The notes beneath the pieces were generated by a model, which ran no database searches, was not told the origin of the DNA, and was given only the letters and a program-made list of their open reading frames with translations. A stretch of DNA of 25,537 nucleotides from positions 1 to 25,537 of the IMG/VR virus record IMGVR_UViG_3300010368_000096; one strand, written 5' to 3'. Position numbers and translations under genes: made by a program. Positions within the stretch are counted from its first letter, which is position 1. Each line of letters starts with the position of its first letter. The stretch is from a virus. This document shows positions 1 to 6,118 of this stretch, one piece after another.

Positions 1-20
1 ATAAACAAAACTATAAGAAA

Positions 21-308
21 ATGAGTGTAAATCAAAACGATGCAATCCCGGCAAACAAAAGACATAACAGATGGGGAAGAAACTATTATGAAATTGACTT
101 TGAATTAAGTGATAATATTTCTAATAAAGAATATGAAAACCAATATGAAAAAGGTGCAGTTAGACCTATCATTGGTACATTACAAATTGGTAAAAACAAA
201 ATACCGGTTACACAGAAAGAACTAGAACGTATTCGAGAAACAATCGCAAGTGGTATTCAAACTACTGAAATTGCATATCGTATTGGTAAATTTAATAGAA
301 CCGTATAA
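21..308 (+). CDS. Hypothetical protein, 95 aa
   Basis: I do not recognise this protein. It is soluble and charged, with no membrane segment. The N-terminal half has an aromatic and acidic patch (WGRNYYEIDFEL, about residues 18-29). The C-terminal half looks helical (KELERIRETIASGIQTTEIAYRIGKF, in part like a short helix-turn-helix, though too short to claim one). The start lies after an A-rich leader (CTATAAGAAAATG) without a clear Shine-Dalgarno site. The stop overlaps the next start in a TAATG junction, so the two genes are probably translated in a coupled way. The 20 bases before it contain no feature beyond a possible TAA stop of an upstream gene at 2-4. Confidence 0.7.
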   Translation: MSVNQNDAIPANKRHNRWGRNYYEIDFELSDNISNKEYENQYEKGAVRPIIGTLQIGKNKIPVTQKELERIRETIASGIQTTEIAYRIGKFNRTV

Positions 309-526
309 TGGGACACTTAGATATAATGGTTGCGTTATTCGCTGGATTATGTGGTGCTATTATTATGATGTATATCGATCGAACTTTATGTGATATGTTA
401 AAATCAGAAAATATATCATTAAAGGAACAACTTGAAGATAAACGATTAGTTATAAAAAGTTTACGACAATATATTGACGAAGGTCCACTTGAAGAACCCA
501 AAGAAGAAGATGGACAAGAGGGATAA
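308..526 (+). CDS. Small single-pass membrane protein with coiled coil, 72 aa
   Basis: One hydrophobic segment spans about residues 5-23 (IMVALFAGLCGAIIMMYI) with almost no residues before it. It is followed by a charged helical stretch with heptad-like spacing (about residues 30-57) and a very acidic C-terminal tail (EEPKEEDGQEG). This architecture, an N-terminal anchor plus an exposed coiled coil, is shared by many small phage membrane proteins, including holins of some types and inner-membrane spanins. Nothing here decides between them, and a lysis role is only a possibility. It starts in a TAATG overlap with the preceding gene and its end overlaps the start of the next gene. Confidence 0.7.
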   Translation: MGHLDIMVALFAGLCGAIIMMYIDRTLCDMLKSENISLKEQLEDKRLVIKSLRQYIDEGPLEEPKEEDGQEG

Positions 527-884
527 TGCTTTTGAAAAATTTATTAATAACTTATTAAATACGCATGATGGTAGTGATAGGTTACGTAATATAGTGCTCA
601 ATTCAGACAAGTTATATGACTCAGTTGACAAGTTATTACTAGAATCTCATTTAGAAGCTTTCTTTATACCAGCTACAGAAGTAACAGATTTCATGTACAC
701 AGAAACGATGCTTCGTTTAGGTAAATTACGTAATACTATTAGTAATAATTTAATAATACGTGACCGAAATACGGATTACGAAATGGTTGAACTTATTAAA
801 AGTAGGTTCTCAGAACGTAATTGTGTATTATCCAAAGAAATATTATTATATCTAAACGACCTTTATAAAAAATATAAAAAGTAA
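510..884 (+). CDS. Hypothetical helical protein, 124 aa
   Basis: Unrecognised. The protein is predicted to be mainly helical, Leu/Asn/Lys-rich and soluble, ending in a Lys/Tyr-rich tail (LYKKYKK). The reading frame also has an ATG at 474, but the ATG at 510 is preferred. It follows a purine-rich AAGAAGAAG stretch, it overlaps the upstream gene by only 17 bases rather than 53, and the extra residues from 474 are a basic run produced by the out-of-frame acidic codons of the upstream gene. No catalytic motif or Cys/His cluster is visible. Confidence 0.65.
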   Translation: MDKRDNAFEKFINNLLNTHDGSDRLRNIVLNSDKLYDSVDKLLLESHLEAFFIPATEVTDFMYTETMLRLGKLRNTISNNLIIRDRNTDYEMVELIKSRFSERNCVLSKEILLYLNDLYKKYKK

Positions 885-920
885 ATTTATGAAAGTAGTC
901 GGTAAAATCATTAAAAATTA

Positions 921-929
921 TATTTATAA
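921..929 (+). promoter_or_regulatory. TATTTATAA motif, candidate late promoter
   Basis: The sequence TATTTATAA ends 24 bases before the ATG at 954. It is one of seven copies of TATTTATWA found just upstream of genes in this window. If it acts like the -10 box of T4 late promoters, transcription would start near 934 and leave a 20-base leader containing the ribosome site AGAAGGAGA. It is also part of a short palindrome, TTATA-TT-TATAA (918-929). Confidence 0.4.
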
Positions 930-953
930 CAAATGACACCAGAAGGAGACCTT

Positions 954-1268
954 ATGATGGAAGAAGTATTATACCAATCGTTTGTTAGTTTAACAGACAT
1001 GAAAAAACTTGAATACCTATATACGTATTTAGTTGAGGATGATAGTAAAAAATTAGAAAACAAATTTGGTCCTAGACAAGCCAGAATATTAATAACAGAA
1101 AACTTAGTTGTATTACACGTAAAACAATTAAAAGATGCATTGGCAATTAAGGACGGTTTAATAATGGATGGAATGATATTACTAGACAGAAGAACCTCAA
1201 AGAATAAAGACGGATACATTGTAACGTATAAATTCGAAGGACAAGAAAACCCAATTTGCTTAAATTAA
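954..1268 (+). CDS. Hypothetical protein, 104 aa
   Basis: Unrecognised soluble protein. The frame is open from an ATG at 933, but AGAAGGAGA (941-949) sits inside that extension and is ideally placed for the double ATG at 954/957. The 954 start is therefore chosen; 957 is nearly as good. The N-terminal half is helical and acidic (SLTDMKKLEYLYTYLVEDD). The C-terminal part looks like beta strands ending in an ARG/LYS-rich turn (LLDRRTSKNKDGYIVTYKFEG, in part). The alternation LITENLVVLHVKQLKDALAI suggests a small alpha/beta domain. No known catalytic motif is visible, and it sits among other small unknown genes. Confidence 0.65.
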   Translation: MMEEVLYQSFVSLTDMKKLEYLYTYLVEDDSKKLENKFGPRQARILITENLVVLHVKQLKDALAIKDGLIMDGMILLDRRTSKNKDGYIVTYKFEGQENPICLN

Positions 1269-1281
1269 AAAACAAAACATT

Positions 1282-1452
1282 ATGAGATATAAAGAAGGAA
1301 TATTAACTAGAATTGAAAGTTTAGAATTACAATTAAGCTTTTTAGTTAAGAATATAAGTTCAGCAACAATTAGTGCTGAAGAAGCTGTAAAACTATTAGC
1401 AGAAAATCTACGTAAACTAGAATCAATAAAAGAATTGATCGAAGCGGAGTAA
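1282..1452 (+). CDS. Small coiled-coil protein, 56 aa
   Basis: This short open frame fills the gap between its neighbours: ATG at 1282, stop TAA at 1450-1452, one base before the next ATG at 1454. The product begins MRYKEGILTRIESLELQLSF and ends ESIKELIEAE. It is almost entirely amphipathic helix with Leu/Ile at heptad-like positions and many Glu/Lys, so a short coiled coil or helical hairpin is likely. The leader is A-rich (AAAAAACAAAACATTATG) with no Shine-Dalgarno site. Supporting evidence is the tight fit between genes, consistent codon use and the near-contiguous junction with the membrane protein downstream, with which it may be co-translated. Function unknown. Confidence 0.6.
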   Translation: MRYKEGILTRIESLELQLSFLVKNISSATISAEEAVKLLAENLRKLESIKELIEAE

Positions 1453-1453
1453 T

Positions 1454-2626
1454 ATGAAAACAGTACTTAAGGTATTAGTTGCAATAGTTGCATTAGGTCT
1501 TACCATTAGTGCTGCATATTTTTCTGTGCTTGGACTTACTAAGATGTATGCAGGTGCTGTATTAGGTACCGCCATTGTTTGTAGTTTTGCAGAAGCTAGT
1601 AAATTAATAATCGCATCTGTGTTACATCAGTTTAACGATAAGTTAAATTGGTTATTAAAGGGTATATTAGGTATATTCCTGATTGGTGTAATGACAATAA
1701 CAAGTATTGGTGTATATGGGTATTTAACTAGTGCGTTCCAATCAACAGCGGACCAATTAGAGATAATGGATAAGCGTACGAATGTAATTGAAATGAAACG
1801 AGATAGATTTCAGGAACAATTGGATGGATATACAGCTGAGAAAAAACAACTAGCAGAATCTATTACTGAATTATCAAAAGGATTATCAAATAACGTTATA
1901 CAGTATAAGGATAAAGAAACGGGTGAAATAATCACAACAACATCTTCATCTACCCGTAAAGCGTTACAAGGTCAATTAAATGATTTTAAGGAACAGCGAG
2001 ATAAAGTATCGTTAAAGGTAGAAGCCCTTGTTGATTCGGTTACCCGATTTGATTTACAAATAATAGACGTACAATCTAACGACGAACTAGCTCAAGAAAT
2101 TGGGCCATTAAAATTTATAGTTAGTGTATCTGGTTGGAGTATGAATAAAGTTGTAAATGTATTAACTCTAATTCTTGTTATATTAATTGACCCACTTGCA
2201 ATTATACTTGTAATTGTATTTAATAAGATTAATGATAAAGACGAACATACCTACACACCAGAAATGCATGTAGAGATGATGGATAAACAAACTGAAGCAA
2301 TGGAATGGGAACCTGTTAAAGAAGATGACGAAGACGTAAATGAAACTGAACATCTAACTTCCACAGAAGCAAATGTAGAAAATTTAGAAGAATCCATAGA
2401 ACAACTTGAATCCGACGAAACAGTATCAGTCGAATTGACTCCACAAGAAAAAAATTGGAGAAATACACTAAAAGAAAAACTATCGGGTAAACCAAAACCA
2501 ACAATCAAAGTAACAGATTTACCAATAGAAAAACAACCACACTCAGAAGGTAAACCTATACACCCACAAACCCAAGATGATTTTTATGGCGAACATAAAT
2601 CCAATAGACCAAAAAGAATTGGTTAA
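1454..2626 (+). CDS. Four-helix membrane protein with large coiled-coil domain, 390 aa
   Basis: Four hydrophobic segments are visible: about residues 4-28, 32-57, 66-92 and 233-257. Between helix 3 and helix 4 lies a hydrophilic domain of about 135 residues with two coiled-coil blocks (about 95-145 and 165-208), separated by a polar Thr/Ser loop. The last membrane helix contains an unusual central Asp-Pro (LVILIDPLAIILVIVFN). I recall this pattern in uncharacterised membrane proteins of marine T4-like phages, but cannot verify that here. After residue 260 comes a long, strongly acidic tail and then a Pro/Lys-rich end, both probably disordered. Topology suggests that the coiled coil and the tail lie on opposite sides of, or flank, the membrane. 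Possible roles include membrane remodelling, superinfection exclusion or lysis control; none is supported directly. Confidence 0.75.
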   Translation: MKTVLKVLVAIVALGLTISAAYFSVLGLTKMYAGAVLGTAIVCSFAEASKLIIASVLHQFNDKLNWLLKGILGIFLIGVMTITSIGVYGYLTSAFQSTADQLEIMDKRTNVIEMKRDRFQEQLDGYTAEKKQLAESITELSKGLSNNVIQYKDKETGEIITTTSSSTRKALQGQLNDFKEQRDKVSLKVEALVDSVTRFDLQIIDVQSNDELAQEIGPLKFIVSVSGWSMNKVVNVLTLILVILIDPLAIILVIVFNKINDKDEHTYTPEMHVEMMDKQTEAMEWEPVKEDDEDVNETEHLTSTEANVENLEESIEQLESDETVSVELTPQEKNWRNTLKEKLSGKPKPTIKVTDLPIEKQPHSEGKPIHPQTQDDFYGEHKSNRPKRIG

Positions 2627-2630
2627 AAGC

Positions 2631-2659
2631 TTGGCTAGTTAGAAAATTATTCGTATATT
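2631..2659 (+). promoter_or_regulatory. Candidate sigma70-type promoter
   Basis: In the 66-base gap before the gene at 2693, TTGGCT (2631-2636) and TATATT (2654-2659) are separated by exactly 17 bases, matching 4/6 and 5/6 of the bacterial -35 and -10 consensus. Transcription would start near 2666. In such AT-rich DNA a -10 match is common, so the support is modest. If the host is a Bacteroidetes, its different -33/-7 consensus would weaken this call. Confidence 0.3.
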
Positions 2660-2692
2660 AGTACTATATTAATTAACCATAAACTAAGTTGT

Positions 2693-3232
2693 ATGACAAA
2701 AGTCAAAGTAAAAACTAAAGTAAAAAAATCAAAAGTTAAAGAAGAGTACAAATCATTTATAGATAAGGGAGACGGACTCCGGTATATGATTTGTAGAAAC
2801 AGTAAAGAAAGTAGTCCTTTTTTCAAGGGTATATTATGTGGTACGTATCAATCTGTACCACCTGATGTTGTAGCCATATTATGTAGTAGATGTACATCTA
2901 AACTAGTTGGATTTGAAGAACCTAAACGTAGAGTTAAATCAGACAAACCACGTGGATGGGCATTTATGAAAGAATACGTTCATAAAGACGGTAAAGTATT
3001 TCATAAGGGAGTAGAACAACCTGAATTATTTGGTACAATAGACCCAACGGTTATAGAAACAACAAAAAAGAAAAAACTTACTAAGTACGAACGACAAACT
3101 GCAAGAGCTGCATTGTTTGTTGAATTTAATAAACTCAAAAAAGAACATATAAAAGAAAAACGTAAAACATATAAGTCAAAGATTAAATCTGCAATGAATA
3201 AAATTCAACGTGAAATTAAAAAGATAAAATAA
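2693..3232 (+). CDS. Basic protein with four cysteines, possible zinc-binding, 179 aa
   Basis: Not assigned to a family. Both ends are extremely Lys-rich (N-terminal KVKTKVKKSKVK; C-terminal region from about residue 120 with many KK pairs and a long helix), suggesting nucleic-acid binding. The centre has Cys at 34, 49, 64 and 67; the final C-x2-C pair (CSRC) and the spacing could form a zinc site, though this is not a textbook zinc finger. A compact segment (about residues 87-118, containing RGWAFMKEYV and FHKGVEQPELFGT) has the look of a conserved domain that I associate with hypothetical proteins of marine phages. Its stop overlaps the next start as TAATG, coupling it to the lytic enzyme gene. 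Confidence 0.7.
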   Translation: MTKVKVKTKVKKSKVKEEYKSFIDKGDGLRYMICRNSKESSPFFKGILCGTYQSVPPDVVAILCSRCTSKLVGFEEPKRRVKSDKPRGWAFMKEYVHKDGKVFHKGVEQPELFGTIDPTVIETTKKKKLTKYERQTARAALFVEFNKLKKEHIKEKRKTYKSKIKSAMNKIQREIKKIK

Positions 3233-3774
3233 TGACAAAATATATTATAATGTCTTCCATATTATTGTTTACAAAAACAGTAGCTAAGTCGGAAGTAGAA
3301 TTTAATACACATAAACAATCTGTTGATGTTATTGATGTAATACCACAAAAGACAACTAAACAATTTATGGATTCAGTCGCGTTTAAAGAATCTAGTATGA
3401 TAATTGACATAGTTAATAAATATGGTATGTTAGGTAAGTATCAGTTTAGTAGAACAACACTAAATGGAATAGGTTATGAGAATGTATCAAGTAAAGAGTT
3501 TCTTAGTGATGAAACATTACAAGATAAAGCAATGTTAACATTGATGAAACGTAATGAAAAAACTTTACGTAACTTGATTACAGAACACGACAATGACACT
3601 ATTAACGGAATACACATAACACACTCAGGTATTTTAGCAGCTGCACATTTAGCAGGAGCAGGAGGTGTTAAACGTTGGTTCCGTACACAAGGTAAACAAA
3701 CACGTATTGATGGTTTCGGTACATCAATAGAAACTTACATGAAAAAATTTGCAAACTATAAAATTAAAATATAA
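3232..3774 (+). CDS. Exported lysozyme/lytic transglycosylase-like enzyme, 180 aa
   Basis: Probably cleaves the glycan strands of peptidoglycan at lysis. The N-terminus (residues 1-19) is hydrophobic with a Lys at position 3 and resembles a Sec signal peptide or signal-anchor. The catalytic domain follows from about residue 42. FKESS supplies the likely catalytic Glu53. It is followed by NKYGMLGKYQF (62-72), typical of the SLT/lysozyme-like fold in which a Gly-x-x-Q-F segment follows the catalytic acid, and by GILAAAHLAGAGGVKRWF (133-150), which matches the late Ala-Ala-His-Leu-x-Gly-Gly region of phage transglycosylases. The assignment rests on these motifs. It could instead act during infection, but the leader-like N-terminus and position outside the tail block favour a role as endolysin. 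Small membrane proteins nearby (308-526, 4542-4856) could help it reach the wall. Confidence 0.75.
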   Translation: MTKYIIMSSILLFTKTVAKSEVEFNTHKQSVDVIDVIPQKTTKQFMDSVAFKESSMIIDIVNKYGMLGKYQFSRTTLNGIGYENVSSKEFLSDETLQDKAMLTLMKRNEKTLRNLITEHDNDTINGIHITHSGILAAAHLAGAGGVKRWFRTQGKQTRIDGFGTSIETYMKKFANYKIKI

Positions 3775-3777
3775 AAA

Positions 3778-4536
3778 ATGAAAGAATTAACACCAGAACA
3801 AATAGAAGCCAATTGGAAAGAGTTTTTGGGATATATAGAAACATATATTACCGGAGACCGTAAAAAACAATTATTAAAGTTTTACACAGACAGAGATGAA
3901 CGTTTTATGTTCATGCCAGCATCTGCAGTAGATTTTCATCACTCAGCCTTTCCAGGTGGATATGTAGACCATGTAAATAGAGTAGTTAGGTTATCATTAC
4001 AAACATTACAAATGTGGAAAGATGCCGGAAGTCCTATTAATGCAAGTGACGAAGAAATTGTGTTTACTGCATTGAATCATGATTTAGGAAAATACGGTAA
4101 CGATGATGAACCTTATTACATTCCAAATCCAAGTGATTGGCACAGAAAGAATCAAGGTAAGATTTATGATTATAATACTAATTTACCTAAAATGGATGTA
4201 CCACTTAGGGGTATTATGTTATTAACACAAAACGGTATCACACTTACAGAAACTGAATTCATTGGAATTAAAACTCACGATGGTTTATATGACGAGTCTA
4301 ATAAATATTATTTAATGGGATTCAATTGGGCTCAAAAATTAAAATCATCATTATCGTACATTGTACATCAAGCAGATATGATAGCTGCAAGAGTTGAGTT
4401 TGAAGAATGGAGAGATAACTACCGTGATGGTGCTGAATTAAAACCTAAAAAAGCAAAAGTAGTATCAGAAGTATCTACTGCTCAACAACCAATTTCGGAT
4501 AGTGCTAAAACAGCATTTGACGACTTATTTAAATAA
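3778..4536 (+). CDS. HD-domain metal-dependent phosphohydrolase, 252 aa
   Basis: Contains the ordered metal-binding residues of the HD superfamily: His65 (GGYVDH), the His101-Asp102 doublet (ALNHDLGKYG), His167 (IKTHDG) and Asp200 (VHQADMIAAR). Members hydrolyse phosphate esters of nucleotides or cyclic nucleotides, and the fold contains one or two metal ions. The upstream segment PASAVDFHHSAFPGG (47-61) before the first His recalls the TraI_2/relaxase-linked HD branch, in which a Pro-Ala-Ser and paired His precede a Gly-Gly; this is from memory and not tested. The C-terminal 45 residues are Lys/Ser-rich and probably flexible. It starts 3 bases after the lytic enzyme. The substrate is unknown; host nucleotide or signalling-nucleotide turnover is plausible. 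Confidence 0.8.
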   Translation: MKELTPEQIEANWKEFLGYIETYITGDRKKQLLKFYTDRDERFMFMPASAVDFHHSAFPGGYVDHVNRVVRLSLQTLQMWKDAGSPINASDEEIVFTALNHDLGKYGNDDEPYYIPNPSDWHRKNQGKIYDYNTNLPKMDVPLRGIMLLTQNGITLTETEFIGIKTHDGLYDESNKYYLMGFNWAQKLKSSLSYIVHQADMIAARVEFEEWRDNYRDGAELKPKKAKVVSEVSTAQQPISDSAKTAFDDLFK

Positions 4537-4541
4537 ACACA

Positions 4542-4856
4542 ATGATGAACTTTACAACACCAGAAGGAATTATAGTAATACTATTAAGTATATATGCAGT
4601 TATTACATCATTTGCATTAACAAACTTAGTAAAGAAACTAGAAAATCAAGAAGAGTCTGTTGAAGAAGCCGATGTGTATGTTACTAATATGGAAGATTAT
4701 GTTACTGACATCAAACTTCGTATTGAGAATACATATACAGAAATGAAAGCAATAGATACTAAAGGGGCATTTGAATCGGACGACGAAGTTGGAGGAACAT
4801 TTAAACAACTTTTGGAATTAATAGAATTATTAAATAAAACAACAGATACAAAATGA
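4542..4856 (+). CDS. Single-pass membrane protein with coiled coil, 104 aa
   Basis: A hydrophobic segment at about residues 9-28 (IIVILLSIYAVITSFALTNL) is followed by a long acidic coiled coil (about 29-70). Near the C-terminus is a Asp-x-Lys-Gly-x-Phe-x-x-Asp-Asp-Glu-Val-Gly block (about residues 72-84). I recall similar blocks in small conserved phage proteins of unknown function, which would mark this as a real family rather than a random membrane peptide. The start is one of a tandem ATGATG (4542/4545) behind an A-rich leader. Its stop overlaps the sigma-factor start as ATGA. Possible roles are lysis accessory or membrane-tethered regulator; neither is established. Confidence 0.7.
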   Translation: MMNFTTPEGIIVILLSIYAVITSFALTNLVKKLENQEESVEEADVYVTNMEDYVTDIKLRIENTYTEMKAIDTKGAFESDDEVGGTFKQLLELIELLNKTTDTK

Positions 4857-5656
4857 GTTTAAAACCAATCAACCCACCACAGGAAGCACAAGTAGTTACA
4901 ATTGTAGACGGTAAGAAAAAACGTGGACGAAAGAGAATCCACAAAAGATATTTTACGGACATTACTGAAATGGCAATTAGCTGTTATAATAAGTTGGGTG
5001 ATGAGGATAGAGCTCTAAAGAATAAAATATACAATCGATTTATACATTACCCGTTTTACAAACTAGCAGAGATTGTATATAACACAGGTAGATATGGCTA
5101 TATTAATTTACACCCAGAGGATATTAAACATGAAATAATTGCATATATGATTGATAAGATTCATATGTATAAACCGGAAAAGGGAAAAGCATTTAGTTAT
5201 TTCAACCGTATGGTAAAAAATTGGTTAATTGCTGCTAATCAAACTGCATATGAAAAAGTAAAAATTACAACAGATGTTGCCGCAATGGATACGTCAAGAA
5301 ACATATCCGTAGAAGAATCTACAAATGATATACTATCAGACCAAAAGGAGTTTATAGATTTATTCTCAGATTATATTGATGTACACCTCGGAACATTGTT
5401 TAACAACAGACGTGATATATTAATTGCAGATAGTTTTGTTTTTATATTCAGAAACAGAGCTTTGATAGAAAACTACAACAAAAAAGCTTTATATGTATTA
5501 GTACGAGAACGTAGTAGATGTGAACAACAATATGTAACTAAAGTAGTAAATACGTTAAAAGGTCTATACGAAGAAATGTTTGGACATTATCAAAAAACAG
5601 GTAGAGTAGAACGTTTTCCTAAACAAGAAACAAATAAAAATAATAAATTTTTCTGA
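4853..5656 (+). CDS. 55: Late transcription sigma factor, T4 gp55-like, 267 aa
   Basis: Likely directs host RNA polymerase to the phage late (structural) genes. Residues about 55-135 resemble sigma70 region 2 and T4 gp55: an acidic helix (HPEDIKHEIIAYMIDKI), then YKPEKGKAFSYFNRMVKNWL, the core-binding and -10-reading helices in which a Pro-x-Lys and a Phe-x-Tyr-Phe/aromatic cluster are typical. A very basic N-terminal patch (KKKRGRKRIHKR, 21-32) resembles an AT-hook and may add DNA contacts. T4 gp55 is 185 residues and lacks region 4; this protein has about 80 extra residues including a helical, helix-turn-helix-like part (about 205-240) that could replace region 4. It sits immediately before the tail genes and starts in an ATGA overlap. 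Assignment is good for a sigma-like protein, moderately good for gp55 orthology. Confidence 0.75.
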   Translation: MSLKPINPPQEAQVVTIVDGKKKRGRKRIHKRYFTDITEMAISCYNKLGDEDRALKNKIYNRFIHYPFYKLAEIVYNTGRYGYINLHPEDIKHEIIAYMIDKIHMYKPEKGKAFSYFNRMVKNWLIAANQTAYEKVKITTDVAAMDTSRNISVEESTNDILSDQKEFIDLFSDYIDVHLGTLFNNRRDILIADSFVFIFRNRALIENYNKKALYVLVRERSRCEQQYVTKVVNTLKGLYEEMFGHYQKTGRVERFPKQETNKNNKFF

Positions 5657-5665
5657 TATTTATTA
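5657..5665 (+). promoter_or_regulatory. TATTTATTA motif, candidate late promoter
   Basis: TATTTATTA begins at the stop codon of the sigma gene and ends 12 bases before the ATG at 5678, at the boundary where the structural block begins. With T4 late-promoter geometry the RNA would start near 5670, giving a leader of about 8 bases and removing much of the AGGAG (5668-5672) ribosome site that read-through transcripts would carry. Confidence 0.4.
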
Positions 5666-5677
5666 ATAGGAGATTAT

Positions 5678-6118
5678 ATGAATCAAGAAGATGAAGTATT
5701 TAAAGGAAAGAAATTAGGGGATTTGTTTAAAGACATTTATGATAAGTCACAAACAAAAGATAGACAAATCAAAATGCTAATTGGAGAACTAAGACCGTTA
5801 ATTAAAAACATTGGTGATGCAACTGTCATCGTACCATTAATAAAAGAATATATGGATGTGTCTATTAAGAACGACGACCATATAATTAAAATGACTGCCA
5901 TTGTACAACGATTAATATCTGGTGCACAACGAACAATTGCTAATGGTGGTGGTTCAGGTGCTATATTAACACAAGAAGAAAAAGATCAATTGTTATCTGA
6001 TTTAGATGATGTTGTAGCTGGTGTAGAAGATACACCTACAGAAGATGATAGTGTTAAAGATAAAATCGACGACATTAAAAACAAGTTAAAACCAGACGAC
6101 GAAGACGAGGATATCTAA
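5678..6118 (+). CDS. Hypothetical protein in tail block, 146 aa
   Basis: Unrecognised. The first 85 residues look like a compact all-helical domain (KKLGDLFKDIYDKSQTKDRQ at the start, then amphipathic helices). A Gly-rich linker (NGGGSGA, about 89-95) leads to an acidic helical tail with a run of Asp/Glu at the end (DDEDEDI). It has a clear AGGAG ribosome site and ends in a TAATG overlap with the gp5-like gene, so it is probably produced together with it. A chaperone or connector for the hub is conceivable, but nothing in the sequence proves this. Confidence 0.7.
   Translation: MNQEDEVFKGKKLGDLFKDIYDKSQTKDRQIKMLIGELRPLIKNIGDATVIVPLIKEYMDVSIKNDDHIIKMTAIVQRLISGAQRTIANGGGSGAILTQEEKDQLLSDLDDVVAGVEDTPTEDDSVKDKIDDIKNKLKPDDEDEDI

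Noticed and set aside
474-509. Upstream in-frame ATG for the 124-aa gene
   Set aside because: It gives a basic extension from the out-of-frame codons of the upstream gene; the ATG at 510 has a purine-rich leader and a short overlap.
889-936. 15-codon open frame (MKVVGKIIKNYIYNK) whose stop overlaps the ATG at 933
   Set aside because: Too short, no ribosome site, and it overlaps the promoter motif at 921; the strong AGAAGGAGA supports a start at 954 instead.
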